64,000 bases of DNA. It comes from Zygnema cylindricum (lineage: Eukaryota; Streptophyta; Zygnematophyceae; Zygnematales; Zygnemataceae). Below the pieces are notes generated by a model. It had not been told where the DNA came from, did not search any database, and was given only the letters and a program-made list of their open reading frames with translations. The stretch lies in assembly GCA_037447655.1 (NCBI GenBank), contig JBBHKE010001460.1, forward strand, positions 83,063-147,062, written 5' to 3'. The position numbers and the translations under genes were made by a program. Below, in pieces: positions 31,844-44,482 of the stretch (position 1 is its first letter; the number at the start of each line of letters is the position of its first letter).

Positions 31844-32035
31844 AGAGAGATATGGGAGATATATGTATTCACAGCCTGCAATGAGTTGACATAGTTTTAA
31901 TGTGAGAATTAGATCATATCCCCCAGATTAATACAACGTTTGTTTTGTTTTGCTTCAAAGTGAACTTTGTCATTTTTGATTTTGGACATGGTTTTTTTAT
32001 TGTGGACAATTTTTTACAAAGCCATGTTGTACCAA

Positions 32036-32285
32036 CGACGAGGCAGTCTGGTCGCTGGTTCAGCAACCAAGAAGTGGTCGCTGGTTCAGCGACGAGGCAA
32101 TCTGGTTGCTGAACTAGGCAGTCTGGTCGCTGGTTCAGCAACCAGGCAGTGGTCGCTAGTTCAACGACGAGGCAGTATGGTCGGTGATTCAGCAACCAAG
32201 CAGCCTACGCAGTGGTCACTAGTTCAACGACGAGGCAGTATGGTCGGTGGTTCAGCAACCAAGCAGCCTGGTCGCTGGTTTGTTG
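32036..32285. repeat. Minisatellite of about 30-35 bp units with internal inverted repeat
   Basis: Six to seven imperfect units built on GGCAGTCTGGTCGCTGG and TTCAGCAACCA(A/G). The core GGTCGCTGGTTCAGCAACC pairs with itself at 7 of 8 arm positions. Units differ by short deletions (for example 'AAGTGGTCGC', 'CAGCCTACGC'). The open frames across it are repeat artefacts. Confidence 0.75.
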
Positions 32286-32565
32286 CACGTTTCAGTTTTT
32301 TAGGGTTTTGAATATTATAATATTAAAATTTGAAAAGTAAAAAAAAAAAGTACGAATTTTACTGCGAATTTTATAAAGCTGAAAATTGTTTTATGCGCAC
32401 GGAACGTAGTATTCGTTAGTTTACTCCGTGCGTTTTATGCCAATAGGACAACTATGCCAATAATGCATCGTTTCAATCGTACGGTTGTGTACTTCGATGG
32501 TTAACGATCTCTTTTTTGAAAATAAAATGTTTTTTATCGCAATCATTGAGCTTTCTCGGTCTCTT

Positions 32566-33040
32566 TTTTTGCTTTGCCCTTTTTCTAAAAGGGAAAAGCA
32601 TTGTAGTCGCCTTCGTCTCTGGTGACAACAAGAATTGACTGTCGATATTTTTTGTTTAAGATCTTGAGCCGTTGAGGGTTTTGAGTTAGGATTGGCGTCT
32701 CTGGTGAGAAAGGAAAGAGACGCGTGGTACAATCATATTTGTTGTATTTCACGTGGTTGTAGTGGTATGATAAAAGTCCAGACAAAATCGATGTCACGCC
32801 AAAATGCTGTGTTAAAAATAACGGTTGAATAACGTACAGTATCGTACGTTAAATTTTTCCGCGTGCGATTTTGTTCATCACGCCGAGTTGTCATTTTGTC
32901 AATATCCGTACACGCCAAAATATCGTGTTATCAATACCGGTGAAGTAATGTACAGTATCGCACTTTAAATTTTGGCGCGTGCGATCTCATCACATCATGC
33001 CACGTTGTCGTGTTCTCAATATCCGTACACTACATAGCGA
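32566..33040 (+). repeat. Dispersed repeat, copy 1
   Basis: Shares with 38490-38870 two blocks: GCATTGTAGTCGCCTTCGTC with CGTGGTTGTAGTGGTATGA..., and GCGTGCGATC(T/C)C.TCACATCA.GCCAC. The order is A-B here and B-A in copy 2, as in a permuted tandem unit. It contains the hairpin CCCTTTTTCTAAAAGGG. No coding potential. Confidence 0.7.
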
Positions 33041-33049
33041 ATCGTAATT

Positions 33050-34140
33050 AGAGTAAATAACGCTAATTCGGTCGCCCTAAATTTCGACTCAATCACGTTA
33101 AATAGATTAAATGATTCGATTTTTTTCATTATACTATTTAAGGTAAAGCTTAATCAGCATAAAAAATCCTAATATAGGTTCGTTTAAATAGTGTGGAGTA
33201 CGGACAACGTCTAACTGTGCAAAATTGTACTTTTATAAGTAAAAAGGTACAAATAATAATTTAATAGAATCGCCCTCGCATGTGAAATTGCACTAAACAA
33301 AAAAATTAAATCGCATCGAAAAAAACCCATTCGCATAGCTCCGTCCGTCGACAACATTCTCGCCCGTGTGAACATTTACATGAATTTACATGTGAAAATT
33401 TTATAGTTAAACGACAACAGTATGGGTTGAGACAAATAGTACTAACGTCATAATGACGTCAAAATATACGGGCTGACGGTTTTCGTATGTCTAAATAATT
33501 TAGTGTTCATAATTACAGCACGGATAATTATTGCCGACATAAGCTAATATAGAGTATTTAAATATAGTAGAATAAATTTCCTCTGTGAAAAGGTTCTATC
33601 ACAATAATTAGCGTTTATAACTCGAATTGTTTTTTTTTGTTTTTTTGCTCTTATTTTTTCTTTACTATAATTACGATTTGCGGTGTACCGTAATTTTAGT
33701 GTTGGCGTCACGTACGATTTTCGTACATGGTACGCACTGTACTATCGCATTGTACATGGTAAAGACCATGACGATGCCAAGTGGATGGTTTAATTCACGT
33801 TTCGTTCATGTAGGGGGTTTGATTAAGCGTAAAAGTTTCACATTGATTTGAGCGTTCGATCTCAATCTAATGAACGATATGAATGAATGGACTAAATATA
33901 TCATGTAGTATTAAATACTTTAATGTTGAATGCATAATACACATTAGACCATTAGCGTTATTCAACAATTATTTGTTTAAATGGAATAGTATTGGTTTTA
34001 ATTATTTTATATTAAGGTGTTGCGTATATATTTTTTTAATCTAATTTATCAATACATAATAGTAGAAAAGAAGAAAACAAAAAAAAACACAAACAAAAAA
34101 AATAACCACAAGACAATATTGACCACATAATAAAAAAAAA
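33050..34140. other. Gene-free AT-rich stretch
   Basis: No gene, RNA or ordered repeat recognised. The open frame at 33627-33851 starts in a T-rich run and shows no family features. Confidence 0.5.
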
Positions 34141-34690
34141 AGCATCAGACCTAACAGGATTCAACCAACTTAGTCCAAAGACCTAGAAGGATAGAACAAG
34201 ATCATTATAAACTCAATGGCTGACTAACACTACAAATAGTATTTTTTTTATGTTGATTACTTTAAGTACTGTTTTTGTTTTCGATCAAGTAACTTAGTCG
34301 TAGACCAAGATTCTTGCATAAACATCATTATCAAGTCAAAGGCTGACTAACATTACAATCACTTAATATTTTTTGATGTTCATTGTTTACTATGGTAGAT
34401 TGATTACTTTGAGTACTTTCTTTTTTTGTGATCAACCAACTTGATCAACCAACTTAGTCCTAAGACTTAGAGGGTTGCCTAAACATCACTATCAGCTCGG
34501 AGGCTGACAAACTTTACAAACACTTGTTTTTATTCATAATATTGTATGTTAAATCACATTGATTCTTTGATTTTTATTTTATTTTTTGCTTTTTCGATCA
34601 ACTCACTTAGTCTAAAGAAGAAAAAAGTTGTTGAACATCATTATCAGCTCAAAGGCTGACCAACATTACAAACATTGGTATACAATACAA
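34140..34690. repeat. Degenerate tandem repeat, unit about 150 bp
   Basis: Four diverged units recur near 34150, 34290, 34435 and 34600. Each contains CAACCAACTTAGTC, AACATCA(T/C)TATCA and GGCTGAC(T/C)AACATTACAA, followed by a T-rich spacer. Confidence 0.75.
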
Positions 34691-35029
34691 CACAGATGCT
34701 TTGAATACTTTGTTTTGGTGATACTTTTATTTATTTGTTTTTTTTTATGATGTTACTTGAAATAAACAAGTATTACTTATATTTTTATTTATGTGCAAAA
34801 ACATAACAAATACTATGTTTCATGTAGCCTAAAATATTTAAACGACTAAAAAAAAAATATAGAACCTTTAATTGGGTATTAATCAAACCCTTTAACCCTT
34901 TAATTAAATAATGATAATATGCTAATCAAGCCTCTAAAATCCCTACACACGTATCTTTGGAAAAAATAACATATAAAAAACTATATATAAAAAAACATAA
35001 AAAATGTTTGTCGCCTTAATTCTATTATC

Positions 35030-35056
35030 ATCATCTTCATCATCATCACCATCATT

Positions 35057-35088
<32 letters not shown>

Positions 35089-35272
35089 TACATCATCATT
35101 ACATCATCATGATATCATCATCATTAACATCATCATCATCATCGTCGACATCATCATCATCATAGTCGCCATCATCATCATTATCATCATAGTCGCCATC
35201 ATCATCATCATCATCATTACATCGTCATCATCATCATCGTCATCATCATCATCGTCATCATCATCATCATTA

Positions 35273-35306
<34 letters not shown>

Positions 35307-35765
35307 GCAACATCATCGTCATCATCATGATCATCATCGTCAACATCTTCATCATCATCATCATCATCATTACATCATTATCATCATCATCATCATCATC
35401 ATTACATCATTATCATCATCATCATCATCATTACATCATCATCATCATCATCATCATCATCGTCATCATAATCGCAACATCATCGTCATCATCATCATCG
35501 TCATCATCATCATCATTACAGTATCATCATCAACAACATTATCATCATCATCGTCATCATCATCATCATCATTATCATTATCATTACATCATCATCATCA
35601 TCATCATGATCATCATCATCACCATGATCATGATCGTCATCATCATCTTCATTATCAACATCATCTACATCATTATCATCATCATCATCACATCATCATC
35701 ATTATTACATCATCATTGTCATCATCATTACATCATCATCATCATCGTCATCGTCATCAACCCAT
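35030..35765. repeat. ATC trinucleotide microsatellite
   Basis: About 730 bp of (ATC)n with TTACATCATC, GTCATC and similar interruptions. The open frame across it is a repeat artefact of Ile, Ser and His runs. Confidence 0.95.
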
Positions 35766-36000
35766 CTTTTAGTAGGAGCAGACAATGCTCTAGAAAAATA
35801 AATAACTAATAACTACCTTCTTTACATAAGAATATTTAAACTCACAACCAAACAATAATAAGGAAAGAGCACGAAACAAACAATTCCCAAACCCTGTAAC
35901 ATGTAATCGAAAAAGAGGTTTTCGTGTCATACTGAGCTTACCTAAAATAGAACTCCCAAAAGCCAAAAAAAAACACACTTACACCTGAATAACAAAAAAT

Positions 36001-36780
36001 ACATAATGTCGTATACATAATGACAATTACAATATATATAACATATCGAATAATATTTCTATCACATGTAATATAGTATAAAACGTTATAAATTGTTATA
36101 ATACATATTTAACATAAGTAATATTTGTAATTTATAATATAATGCACGTTATTATTTGTTTAATATATTTGAAGTAGGATTTATATTATAAACAATGTAT
36201 ATAATTTTAGTTGAAGTATAATATATGAACTACTGTTACAACTACTGCTATAGTTGTACTGTATACTTATAATAATTATAATAAACATAATGTAATGGTT
36301 AGACATAATTGTAATAAACATAATGTAATGGTTAGATATAATTGTCAATATATATATAGCATAACAGTTAGTTTCAACTGTTAAAATTACTATAATGTAA
36401 AAGTTTATTATACTTATAATAATTAGCATAATATAACGGTTAGATACAACTGTTATAATATGTATAATATAACAGTTAATTTTAACTGTTAAGATAAATA
36501 TAATGTAAACTGTTATAAAAAATGTAGTGTAATAGTTAGTTAACACTAATAATTAACACATTATAACAGTTAGATATAAATGTTCCAATATATATAATAA
36601 AATAGGTAGTTCTCACTATAAAAATTAACACATTATGATTGTTAGACTACATATAATGTATAACTGGTTAAAACTCTAATAATATAACAGTTAGATTAAA
36701 CTTGCTATAATATGTGTAGTATAGCAGTTAGATATAATATTATATAATTGTCAACCAATGTCAACCGATGTTTTATATAA
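36001..36780. repeat. AT-rich degenerate tandem array
   Basis: The words TAATATAACAGTTAGATATA, CATAATGTAATGGTTAGA and AACTGTTA recur irregularly every 40-70 bases between 36240 and 36740. The flanking bases are also AT-rich and gene-free. Confidence 0.65.
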
Positions 36781-37214
36781 AATATATTTATAATAACATT
36801 TGTTTTTTCTTAACAAGATAATTTTGAGAGCACAAGAAGACTCAGCCGATAGTAGAGCGCTAAGCTCCACGTTCCGTCAACATTCCTTACAAGAGTTTAT
36901 TTAATTGGAGATTTTTATATAAATGTCATAAAAAGAACAAAACTGAAAGTAAACAAAAAAAACGTGCGGATAATCGGACTGAAAACTTAAACTGTAGATT
37001 GATGTACCACAAACATATCCAAAATAAACGGATCACAACAAACAAAATAACACATCACAACATACATTGCATCGGAACGAAAAGAATATGAAACATCTTG
37101 GCAAAGATGGCTGCGCAACAAACCACACTATTTAGATTCGAAGAGGTGAAAAGAAACCATTGTTGGCTTCGTGTTGAGAGAAAGAGGGGGAAACTAAGCG
37201 TATAAAAACTATGG

Positions 37215-37859
<645 letters not shown>

Positions 37860-38164
37860 CGACTCTGACTAATTCTTCCTTGTACAATTTAAACCACACT
37901 TAATAAGGTGCATTTTTTTCCTAAACTAGCACAACTCCGATAAAAACGTGCGATAACGTTGACAAATGACAAAAAGAAGATAAAGCTTTCGCATAAAACT
38001 GATAAATAAAAATGATAGGATTTGACATAAACAGATAGAAAAAGGTACCTGGCGAAGGAGAGATCCGAGGAGGGTACTTGTGAGGGCGGCCAAGGCACCG
38101 ACTGTCACGGCATACTTGGCAATAGCTTCCCTCTCACCCTCCAGTCAAAAAAGAAACAACTTCA

Positions 38165-38300
38165 CTTCTCCCCTCCCTCTCCTCTCTCTCTCCCTCTCCC
38201 TCTCCCTCTCCCTCTCCCTCTCCTCTATAGAATATTCAAAATATTTAGAATTGATGAAGGGGAAAGGGAGGGAGGGAGGGAGGGAGGGAAAGGGAGATAG
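38165..38300. repeat. CTCTCC and GGGA simple repeats
   Basis: (CTCTCC)n at 38170-38225 is followed 20 bases later by (GGGA)n at 38258-38292. Together they form a pyrimidine/purine mirror around TAGAATATTCAAAATATT. Confidence 0.85.
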
Positions 38301-38489
38301 AGGTACCGGTTGACAGGAATAGAACCAGATTCGCGCTCCAATGACGAGACAAGGGGAGATGTTGACAAGGCAGTCCACAACCGCCGGTCTCAGAAATCGA
38401 AACGTTTGACATTTTGTCGTCACCTAGAAGAGTACAGTAGCAAGGAAGTAAACGGACGGAATTGTAAAAAAAGAGTACTTTTCATTTTT

Positions 38490-38870
38490 GCGCGTGCGAT
38501 CCCGTCACATCACGCCACTATTTGTACACTACACCGCCAATCACTATTAGCGTAGCGTACGCTAATTCCGTCCCGTTTTTTTTTTGTTGCTTTGCCCTTT
38601 TTCTAAAAGGGAAAGCATTGTAGTCGCCTTCGTCTCTGGTGACAACGAAAATTGACCGTCGACTGTTTTTGTGTAAGATCTGGAGCCGTTGAGTGAGTTG
38701 AGTTTTGATTGGCTTTGTCATGTGCCAATTTTTATGTAATGAAAAGAGACACGTGGTACAATCTTATTTGTTATATTTCGCGTGGTTGTAGTGGTATGAT
38801 TAAAGGCGCAAAATTGACGTCACGCCAAAATGTCGTGTTATCAATGCCCGGTTGAGTAACGTACAGTAAC
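38490..38870 (+). repeat. Dispersed repeat, copy 2
   Basis: Matches 32566-33040 in the same orientation with the block order reversed (GCGTGCGATCCC... at 38490-38520 precedes CTTTGCCCTTTTTCTAAAAGGG at 38585). Confidence 0.7.
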
Positions 38871-38879
38871 GGCGCGAGG

Positions 38880-40640
38880 CGTCGTAAACATAGTTCAAAA
38901 GTAGGCTTTTTTATGGTAGGCCTTTGGTAGGCGCACAAAACTTTGCACAAAACTCGCGCAAAGTAGGCATACTGTATGTGTGTGTGTCGTGCACACTCTT
39001 GTACGAACGTCCGAATTTGACGTAAGATCAAAGTACAGCGCACGCCGCCGGACGAAATTTTTTAGCGAACTGACACGGCGTAGGATGACATTCCGGGGGA
39101 AAAGCCACAAGCAGGGTAGGTCTGTAGGTTTTGGTAATTTTTTTGGCAGTGTGGTATTTTATTTTATTTTATCGTCCCATACTGCCTGGTTGGTCAATTT
39201 GAGGCTTTATTTAGTGTGGCCCTCAAAATTGCAGACGTTAATATGACAAATTGTCCTTTCGTAAGTTGTGTTATGGGTTTTTCATGTGATCTTTTTAAAT
39301 CGCCTATTTTGATCAGCGACCGTCCGATCGTCCAAATTTGACGGTTTAAATAAAAAGTCTCTCAAAACTCACAGAAATATTTTTTTTTGTCCTATTTTTT
39401 TTCAAAATTTAGACATGTCGTTTAATTCTCTATCGATCGATGTGCAACTCAACCCTGTTCCTATTTTATTTCATTTTGCGGCCAATACAATATGGGTCTT
39501 AAGGGCATATTGTATGTTTTGCGTACAATAGGCATATTGTATGGGCGTACGGTCACCTACTTTTGAACTATGGTCGTAAAGCATAGTTGTTCACGGCGTT
39601 TAGTGCGAACGATCTAATCGCGACGAATTATACGTAACAAACGCATTGAACCTTTTGAAAAAATCGTAAAAATCGTTAATGAATTTTCGTCCGTACTATT
39701 CCGTACATGTAAACAAAAATAAATTTCACATATACCGCAGTTTGTACCATTTTCGTACATTTTCCGTATCTTTTCGTAATATTCCGTACATGTTTGGTGC
39801 AATTCCGTACATCTCCGTAAAATTTCTGTTCAGTTTACCAGACAGAAAGTACTACGAAGTGCAACGTATCTTTTCGTCAAATTTCGTACATTTACCGTAC
39901 AGAACCGTACAGCTATCGTAAAATACCGTACAGTTTCCGTGAATTAGCCGTTCAGTTTACCGGACAGAAAGTACATCGCGTTTTTTTCCGATTTATTCAA
40001 AAGTCACGAATTATACGTTTTAATCGGAAAAAAGGAAAAAATCGCGCGATTTGAACAACTATGTCGTAAAGCGAAATTGGAGTGAAAGGAGTGAAAGGCG
40101 ACGTGGACCCCTTCACACGCGACCTTCACTCCTAAAAATGCAAGATTCAGTACAGGAGTGAATCTTGCAACTTTTCGCGACGTTTCGCGCATGGCGAACG
40201 GGTCCACGTCGCCCCCGCCTCCCGCTTTCTCCGTGCGACCGTATGTTTAGAGTTTTTTATTTGTTTTTGTCTTTTTATATTAAAAAAACGAAAATAGATG
40301 ACCCTAAACACATAAACCCTATTTTAGATACCCGATTATAGCCTTTGTTTGTACGGGACGGGTCCCGCGAGGTGCCGAAGGTCCCGCAAATGTGTTGAAG
40401 CTTGCTCGATACCCATACTTTACGCCGTGTATCGACACTTAAAACATCTTTTCTTCGTACACACTTGTCCGATTTTTAATTTCAGACAGCCAATCGTAAG
40501 TTGAGAATCTTACCTTTCAATCGCAACCGTCAGATACACAATCCGACAAGTGTGTACGGAAAAAATATGTTTCAAGCGACGAAAAAAACATTAACACCAA
40601 CAGCGATTCACATTGTAGCTCCCAACGACCAGCTTCTGCC
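38880..40640. other. Gene-free stretch upstream of the LRR-RLK gene
   Basis: No coding region recognised. It holds an array of CCGTACA/TCGTACA words (39680-39970), nested hairpins at 40087-40213 and two copies of GTCCGAT/AGTGTGTAC-type inverted words at 40455-40560. If the LRR gene is transcribed, its promoter lies at the right end, but no clear TATA box was seen. Confidence 0.5.
40087..40213. repeat. Nested perfect inverted repeats
   Basis: The outer arms GGCGACGTGGACCC (40097-40110) and GGGTCCACGTCGCC (40200-40213) are exact complements. Inside, TGCAAGATTC (40139-40148) pairs with GAATCTTGCA (40160-40169). AGGAGTGAA (40087-40095) also pairs with TTCACTCCT (40125-40133). Confidence 0.9.
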
Positions 40641-43600
40641 ATGGACTTCTTTCTCCCGAGACGACGTCCTCTCTCCGTTTTTTCCGCACTAAAGGCCGCT
40701 GTTATTTTCGCTTTTCTCTATGACGTGGCGCCAGCTGACGCAGCCACGGACGCAGCGGACGGTAAATTGTTTTTTCTTTTGTTCCACACTTTAATTTTCG
40801 CATAGTATTTCCGACATTGTTCCCGAATTTCAGCTGCATTTAGTGTGGCATAAGATGACATTCTATCGCATTATTTATTGTGACGCGTAGTATTTGTGGG
40901 AAAATAAACTGTTATGCTATATTTAAAACCGTAAAGCTATCATGGAATGCGGCAAAGGGAAAAACCGGTCATTGGAGACATTAGAAGCTGACATGGACTC
41001 CGGAAATTCAGCGTTGCACGGGAAACATTGGCCATCGAGTAGTGGACACGTGGCGTCCTGTAGTGCACAGTGCCATTGCTCTCTCACATTATGGACTCGA
41101 AATTAGGCATTATGCTTTGATGTTAGACACTTTACATGACTAATTTGACTCCGTTCGTTAATATCACGCATTGGACATTTCACATTGCTTATTTGACATC
41201 ATTATTGCATTATTGCTTATTTTGTCGTCTTCCTTTTTTTTTCATTATGCATTCAACATTCTACATCATGCATTGGAAGTTGTGCATCAATAATTTGGCA
41301 CTGTGTTTTGACTTCACTCGTTGAACATGGAACCTTTGAAATTTAGAATTGATGCATTGGACATTAGGCATCACACATTAAACATTGGAAGTCGCATGTT
41401 TCACAATTGCCATTTCACATTTGATTTCTCCGTTTAGAATTTCGCCTTGAGGATTTGCCCTCGGCCTTTTAACATTTTTTATTTTTTTTTTACATTTTGG
41501 ACATGTAACATGGCGCTTGACTCCTTCATTGGACATTTGGCATCATGCATTGGAAGTCCGGCATAATGCACAATTTGATATCTTGCATTGGACATTTGTC
41601 GTATCGTTGTTTTGATATGACAAATGGTGAAAACATATCATGTTGAAGATGATGACATGGATTTCAACATTGGGAATGTTAAGATTTGTAGAATCGGAGG
41701 ATAGAATGGACGATCCCAATAAAGGGAATGATGAGCCGGCCAGGATTTGAACCTGGGACCTTTCACTTTAGCTGTGAATGCTCTAACCACTGTGCCACCA
41801 ACCAGCTCAGATGTTGAGACTGGTGGGTCCAATTTTATTAGGTTTTAGTGTGGATATTACCACAAATCCGGGTATCGATCGGCACGTTTCACGTACGTTT
41901 TTAGGGAAGTCCATGTTGTCATATAAGTCATCTACACATTAACTCTGTATAAGTAACCCTAAAAAGTGCTAAAAAGAAAAAAAAAAAAAAGTGTAAAGTG
42001 TCTTTTTAGACTTTTTTGGGTCGCTAGGCATTGAACCCTGTCCTTTAGCTGATGTTATACCTCATCGAAATTTGATTTTATTAAGTATTGATTCAATTTT
42101 ATGGCGATGACGATGGCATTTTCAGAAGGCATGCTCACCGTTATTAGATTGTCATTATTACAAATAAACAAAGTTTACAAGAATTGATATAGTAAGTACT
42201 CAATTGAAACCCTAAAAAGTCCAATTATTGCAGCAAAATTTCCGCGTTCTAGTATTCGTAAAGTAACCATTCTTTGGTAAAACAATGCATACCAACAATG
42301 GAAAATAGGATTTTGTTATAAGTTTTCCGCAAAGCTATTCTATGTTTAAATTATTATCCTGTACAACCCCTTTTTTTTAAAGACTAAAGCTGGGTTTGGT
42401 TTTCAGTGTACCTGGAAAAAAACAACAAAACTTCATACAACACAAAGAAAAATGAAAAATAAGAAAGGGACATCAGCTTTGTTATTTCGTCTTTTCAACA
42501 GACGAATATGTTTTTGTCTGCTTTTACCTGTATTTTCAGCAAAAAACATTTCCTAATTGTGAGAGTAACGATTATGATAGTCATTTCCCATGATTAATAC
42601 CATCTTCCTTTAATACCAAAAGTAAATTTTGGAAACTAATTAGTTTTAGTCATGAATGTTGATACAAAATTGAGGTTAAGAAAGGACAAAATAATCCTTC
42701 TAAAAAAGAATAGCCTCTGACATAGAAATTCTGCTGGGTTTCCAATTTCAAAATTAAATTTCTCCCTAAAAACACTACCGTCTGGCTTCTACATATACAA
42801 TTTTCAAATTTTCAATTCTCAATTTCCAATTCCCAACCAATTCCCAATTCCCAGTTCCCAATTCCCAACGTCCAACGTCTAATGTCCGATGTCCAATGTC
42901 CAATGTCCAATGTACAATGTCCAATCTCCAATGTCCAATGTACAATGTCCAATGTCCAATCTTCAATGTCCAATGTCCAATGTCCAATCTTCAATGTCCA
43001 ATGTCCAATGTCCAATGTCCAATTTCCAATGTCCAATCTCCAATTTTCAATTTACACTGTCCAATTTCCAATTCCCAATTCCTCCATTTCCAATTCCCAA
43101 TTGCTTTCGTCCAGTTCTCGATTTCAAGTATAGTGACGGCGTTAGTGCTGCGATTCGCCAATTTCCAATTTCCACTGTTTAATGTCTAATGTCCAATGTC
43201 CAATTCTCAACCACAGTTACGGCGTTACTAGCGTTACGATCTGCCGCAACATTTTCATCCATGGCCAAAAGTTGGAGAGGAAGCGATCCCTGCGGTGCCC
43301 TGTGGGAGGGCGTGACATGCCAAGGAACCGCAGTCACAATCTTGTGAGTTTTGGGAGAAGGAGAGGGAGGGAAAGGGGGAGCGGGAGAGGGGGAGGGGGA
43401 GGGAGGGAAGGAAGTGGGGAGGGGGAGGGGGAAGGGGGATGTGACATGTAACTGAGTCACTGTCACATTTTCCTATAATGTATGGTTCATTTCGATGTAT
43501 CATTCTTAACGTTTTTTTTTTTTTAAGTACTCAGTGTGGGCAAGTTACAGTTTCCATAGGTTCAATAAAAATACACATTTTCCTCACAATTTCACATTCG

Positions 43601-44052
43601 AATGTGTGAAAATAGTGAGAAGTGTTACATTTTTGTGACAGGTGTCAAGAATTCCCTTTTTAGAGTAATTTGCATTTTTCTTTTAGTTTTTTATCTTCTC
43701 TAACTTCTCTTTGTGATAATGATTTAGGTTTTTACTTATTTTGTATAAACAGTCGGAGTTTGCCCTTTTTTTGTTTTTTTCTTCCATTTTGTAAATTCGT
43801 TAGATTTTTTTGCTAGTTATGTTCTAAATTGGAATTCAAAACCTATTATTGTATGTGACTTTTGTCACATTTCGGAACTTGGATCCAGAGAAGAAGTCAC
43901 TTTTTGTGTTCAAATCGAATCCTAACATTTTTTTTTAATTGTTATTTTTTTCTGTTTTTTTATTTTGTATTTTGCAGAAGAATTAGTAATATGAGTCTTG
44001 AGAGTTCACAGTTACCTTCAGAACTCGGTCTACTTTCCAATCTTGTTGAGTT
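40641..44052 (+). CDS. LRR receptor-like kinase gene, first three exons only
   Basis: Exons 40641-40761, 43217-43343 and 43978-44052 join in phase. Introns are GT-AG: donors G|gtaaat, TT|gtgagt and TT|gtaagt; acceptors accacag and tttgcag. Exon 1 starts MDFFLPRRRPLSVFSALKAA, a basic start plus hydrophobic segment VIFAFL (signal peptide). It ends in ATDAAD, and the junction gives DVTALLALRSA, the N-terminal LRR-capping pattern. Exon 2 holds SWRGSDPCGALWEGVTCQGT (W.GSDPC..W.GV.C). Exon 3, 75 nt and phase 2, is one LRR (LRISNMSLESSQLPSELGLL, SNLVEL). This matches plant LRR receptor kinases of the HPCA1/LRR-VIII-1 type, plasma-membrane receptors. The remaining LRR, transmembrane and kinase exons are not in the window. 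A copia LTR starts 430 bases after exon 3. The start codon is chosen from the signal peptide. Confidence 0.85.
41640..41811 (-). repeat. tRNA-related SINE candidate
   Basis: On the minus strand 41733-41808 forms a 76-nt tRNA-like head. The acceptor GAGCTGG pairs with CCGGCTC, the T-arm is CCAGG/CCTGG around TTCAAAT, and the anticodon stem is TTCAC/GTGAA. Box A is TGGCACAGTGG (41787-41797) and box B GGTTCAAATCC (41743-41753), 44 bases apart. A 4-base insertion before box A, G at the conserved U33 position and an anticodon of CTA argue against a working tRNA. A body of about 90 bases follows. No second copy exists in the window, so the SINE call is inferred. Confidence 0.55.
42880..43080. repeat. 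(TCCAATG)n heptamer repeat
   Basis: About 28 units of TCCAATG and variants (TCCAATC, TCCAATT, TACAATG). The related word CAATT(T/C)CCAATT continues on both sides up to exon 2. Open frames on both strands here are artefacts of the 7-bp period. Confidence 0.9.
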
Positions 44053-44482
44053 GTAAGTCATTTTTTTTTTTTGAATAAAGCTCAAATTATCTGATGCTTT
44101 TTTTTCTGTTTTGGAAAAACAGTCTTGTTAATTTATTCCACAAACTTCCTGTCTTTCCTCTACTTTTACAAATATTGTCTTCCAATCATTCAAAAATTAA
44201 ACCTCGCTATTTTCTTTGTTTTTTTTTTTGTTTTTGGTTTATCCTTTAATGTCTCGTATTTCTTTCTTTTTTTTAAGGTTTAATATCAGTTTCTTCATCA
44301 TGTTAAACAAATATGCTTTTATTTTAACTTTTTAAAGATTGGAAGTATTTCTCCTTCACTTTTTCCTTTTTTGCTTTTTCATCCCGATATGGAATTTGTC
44401 GAGTTTCGTATAATTTTTACGTTTCACGCGGCAAAATGTTTTCATTTTTTCAATTTCCAATATATTTATATATATATATATA

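Larger units (their letters stand above)
40762..43216 (+). other. Intron 1 of the LRR-RLK gene
   Basis: 2455 bases. It contains a degenerate run of CATTGGACATT-like words (about 40970-41600), a tRNA-related SINE candidate (41640-41811), a (TCCAATG)n array (42880-43080) and a diverged copy of the start of exon 2 (43133-43159). No other exon was recognised. Confidence 0.75.

Noticed and set aside
35327-35809. 160-codon open frame of Ile, Ser and His runs
   Set aside because: It is a translation of the ATC microsatellite. There is no start context or family feature.
36181-36546. 121-codon minus-strand open frame rich in Ile, Thr and Tyr
   Set aside because: It arises from the AT-rich degenerate repeat and has no recognisable domain.
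42775-43189. Overlapping open frames with a 7-residue repeat (DIGHWTL-like) on both strands
   Set aside because: They follow from the 7-bp TCCAATG period, which lies in an intron next to a real exon.
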